A stretch of 64,000 bases of DNA from Kibdelosporangium banguiense (lineage in GTDB: Bacteria > Actinomycetota > Actinomycetes > Mycobacteriales > Pseudonocardiaceae): contig NZ_JAGINW010000001.1 of the NCBI RefSeq assembly GCF_017876405.1, positions 8,197,203 to 8,261,202 on the forward strand. The letters run 5' to 3'. Of the stretch, positions 63,601-64,000 are shown in pieces. Positions within the stretch are counted from its first letter, which is position 1. Each line of letters opens with the position of its first letter. The translations under genes were made by a program, and so were the position numbers. A model generated the notes under the pieces. The model did no database searches. It was not told where the DNA came from and was given only the letters and a program-made list of their open reading frames with translations.

Positions 63601-63836
63601 TCCACCTCAGCCGAGCCCGGGTCCGGCCACTTCACCGCCGGATTGCCCCGGACCTGGCCGGCCGCGGCCGGGTCCGGCCTGACCGGTGTCACGGGCATTG
63701 TCGTGCCCGGCACCGGCTTCTCGGTGCGTAACGGGCCTGGATCGCCCGGCTTGGCCGGTGTCCAGTCATCCGCGACGGCGGGTGTCGCGACAATCATCGG
63801 GGCGAGCAGTGCCGCCACCAGAATCGCGCGTCTCAT
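57678..63836 (-). CDS. Secreted RHS/YD-repeat protein
   Basis: 2052 residues. A signal peptide (MRRAILVAALLAPMIVATPAVA) is followed by a secreted N-terminal region, then many YD repeats (about 900-1650, such as YDALGRLTAVWDPG and YDVRGRRTSSTDPDKG). The RHS core is near 1700-1785 (GARSYDPATGKFLSVDPLLSPG...NAYAYANNNPVTFADSTGL). The ~260-residue variable C-terminus has two DNTxCxPGTxxCW units, Pro-rich linkers, a charged helix (RRKANDEENAREDRKNRELAKQAKQ) and a Gly-rich end. No known toxin domain is visible and no immunity-like gene follows. Its start overlaps the preceding stop (ATGA). Confidence 0.93.
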   Translation of the reverse strand: MRRAILVAALLAPMIVATPAVADDWTPAKPGDPGPLRTEKPVPGTTMPVTPVRPDPAAAGQVRGNPAVKWPDPGSAEVDLTTPAQRAGSGEEMVRAGLTPVWVGRSGSGPTKIRVNVLERKQVDLAGVVGMAVSLKRTDQGKAAGQIPVRLDYSGFRDAYGGDWAARLRIVALPGCAAETPDKPECRVQKPLRSTNNTKTNTVTAQAEAGPDDTVYALAAGNSGATGDYTATPLSDASKWQVSAQSGSFSWSYPLRTPPVPGGLQPQVALSYGSGSVDGRTASTNNQPTWLGEGWALWSGQITWRFMPCSQDTANGSPMTGDQCWAGDHASVAFNGTASDLVRIGTTNTWRATTDDGTRFEQESGEDNGDHDKEHWKVTTTDGTQYFFGSRPEANSTWNVPVFGNDPNEPCHQNTFEASSCDQAWQWNLDYVVDRRGNTMKYFYDKETNNYGLNLGKVTAPYTRGGTLRRIEYGTRRGSTDSAPAWVEFETADRCVPDSDCGHNPAAQPDVPWDRECTGGPCGDKISPTFWSTKRLSRITTKIRVDGVEKPVDSWTLEHMFPNPGDNTKAALWLQKLTHVGLGGGQLPEPAIEFRGSAYANRVNTETDGQPPLNKFRLEAIYNPTGGVTQIVWEDPDCKPGDKPVAETNTKRCFPVRWVPAQGDVINDWFHKYVVRQVDLTDRVGGGATQVTKYDYVGGAAWHYNNDPLIPADHRTWSQWRGYGKVVVRNGDPGPSKSVVEGKTEYLYYRGMNGDWRNQKGDPKDPAYVVDSQGGKQEDNPGLEGFVRETITYNGVGGPEVTGTLALPSIKQTASKDGLTSNVVRTAESETRTALAVGDPRRTKVLNTYDDFGILTKVEDLGDTGPGKTDDDRCTHHEYARDEANWVLALPSRVYTDGVGCKATPSYPADSISDVKTFYDNADLGVAPTTGTLVRNEQVSGYDTTGKASYAVESTTKYDSYGRVEKSSDALGRETVTAYTTTTGLTTGTTVTDPLGHATTATVDPRWGSTLSSVDVNGRKIDKEYDALGRLTAVWDPGRSKDDGEGPHVRYTYQLRTDGASSIRTDALKANENYISSFELFDGFLRPRQTQKLAWVQPDQPKNSRVVTDVEYDSRGQVARTNAEYTAAGAAGPDLFKVDATADVSAQLVTKYDGTGRPVSAALVSAGVEQWRTTAEYRGDSVATMPPGGGTATTALIDARGQTTKLLQHKELNLASAADATSYTYTKAGQPATMTDAVGNVWTYNYDVRGRRTSSTDPDKGTTTMTYNNAGQLTTQKDARGQTVVFSYDNGGRKTALRKDSETGTALAEWKYDPAGAKGKLASSTSYLNSKPYKFTVNGYDVAYRPISSQVEIPESADPVMNKLAGTYTSGAAYRANGSLVHEKLPKLGTLVSEEVDYEFDDFGMPKKLVGTNTTTYVGLTRYTPFYETEMTRFGLEGAELWEQQDYDRITRRMSSIRVQHRKSTDIQADDTLAYDPSGNVTKLTDATPGAAKDTQCFTYDYLRRVNDAWTSTTDCAGGVGSNLGNTAQYWTTYGYDAIGNRTTENQHTTNTVRTTKYPDPKQPRPHSPLSTKTGANTVTYGYNEIGATTSRPAPTGGTQALTWDEQGRLASAGSSTYVYDADGTRLITKDDKGATLHLASGELRYDTASGTLTGTRVYVHNGSRVAVRTGKNLTDVTYLLQDHHGTDNVAVNASSLQVTRRRLDVFGQSRGAQSPTWPSTKGFVGGTTEAATGLTHIGARSYDPATGKFLSVDPLLSPGDPQGFNAYAYANNNPVTFADSTGLARDRGDNTDCPPGTSSCWAAPPPAPPAQPAPPSPSPRGSDNTRCSPGTYDCWTGPLPSRPNQTKSVPRVQDDCYGPLGDKKLACYTKEDWDKWVDSSCARSYSPLRSDVSGSCKSYDKRRKANDEENAREDRKNRELAKQAKQAELEAKKVNTVLYCGTVNLVIVGFERCQGTDKQGTFFADSMISMPLALGVSGSVRALPGQRSMAEGVSVWATGGARFVEVGGSATVLGPNKVDTDPSHWTTSYGGGANIGLPFATGYAKTWIHTR

Positions 63837-64000
63837 GCTGTTATCCCCTTCAGGACGTAGCCGAGCGGTCCGTTGGTCTCCTGACCCTCACAATCCGGGT
63901 CGGTCGAATCGAAGTGCTCGCCGTCGGGCACCGAGCACCGGTACAGCCGAACTGTGTCCAAGCCGGACGGTTGCTGGTCCCAGATCCAGCCGATCCGGTC
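63833..64000 (-). CDS. C-terminal end of an upstream secreted-type protein (partial)
   Basis: The last 55 codons of a gene cut by the right edge, reading DRIGWIWDQQP... LYRCSVPDGEHFDSTDPDCEGQ... LGYVLKGITA. The LYRC...HF.S....CEGQ...LGY pattern is one I recall from ends of large secreted actinomycete proteins, often with LamG domains, encoded next to RHS genes. The stop overlaps the RHS start codon, so the two are translationally coupled and probably act together. Confidence 0.8.
   Translation of the reverse strand, partial: DRIGWIWDQQPSGLDTVRLYRCSVPDGEHFDSTDPDCEGQETNGPLGYVLKGITA

Noticed and set aside
57666..63731. Several long plus-strand open frames (up to 489 codons) opposite the RHS gene
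   Set aside because: Composition mirrors the reverse complement of YD repeats; no ribosome-binding site or domain supports them.
1..64000. CRISPR arrays, insertion sequences, rRNA genes, riboswitches
   Set aside because: No regularly spaced repeats, transposase genes, terminal inverted repeats with target duplications, or RNA gene signatures were found by reading.

Overview
The window is very GC-rich actinomycete chromosome. GTG and TTG starts are common, genes overlap by 4 bp, and SARP, ArpA, AfsA, ECF41, WYL and LuxR-type regulators are all present. The overall flavour suggests Pseudonocardiales (Amycolatopsis/Kibdelosporangium-like), but that rank is inference. Much of the first 42 kb looks like specialised metabolism; the rest is a mixed accessory region.

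Region 1 (1-14.4 kb): the 3' end of a modular type I polyketide synthase (KR-ACP, then KS-AT-DH-KR-ACP plus a docking tail, no thioesterase), a DrrAB-type ABC exporter and a degenerate methyltransferase-like protein. A gamma-butyrolactone style control locus follows: SARP activator, two ArpA-like TetR proteins, an AfsA homologue and a coupled epimerase-like protein. ARE-like palindromes lie in front of the SARP gene, both TetR genes and the AfsA gene.

Region 2 (14.4-24 kb): DUF488, SnoaL and WYL genes, then an ECF41/SigJ-like sigma factor, a second SnoaL gene, an NB-ARC/LuxR regulator and an MFS exporter plus acyl-CoA ligase pair. Two near-identical promoters fitting the ECF41 pattern TGTCACA-N16-CGTC precede the second SnoaL gene and the exporter/ligase operon, which suggests a small local regulon.

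Region 3 (24-42.2 kb): the most unusual part, two divergent, tightly coupled operons. The minus operon has two DegT aminotransferases, a methyltransferase, a UbiA-type integral membrane prenyltransferase and a UDP-HexNAc-type dehydrogenase. The plus operon has ispH, a Gfo/Idh dehydrogenase, a sugar isomerase, an M20 hydrolase, an Ldh2 dehydrogenase, a second Gfo/Idh, a small unrecognised protein, dxs, ispG, an alpha/beta hydrolase and a flavoprotein-methyltransferase fusion, closed by a 26-bp stem terminator. Together they suggest dedicated isoprenoid precursor supply, membrane prenyl transfer or cyclisation, and an amino-uronate or amino-polyol building block. I cannot match this to a known pathway.

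Region 4 (42.2-64 kb): ArsR and DUF1707 regulators, a small protein with the LQRxxGNxxV motif of eCIS-associated proteins, three alpha/beta hydrolases, a large LuxR regulator, an AraC regulator and a secreted expansin-like protein. A sulfatase/PadR/formylglycine-generating-enzyme module, a methyltransferase, a secreted DUF4082 protein and another hydrolase follow. A 2052-residue secreted RHS/YD-repeat protein, translationally coupled to an upstream gene cut by the window edge, closes the window.
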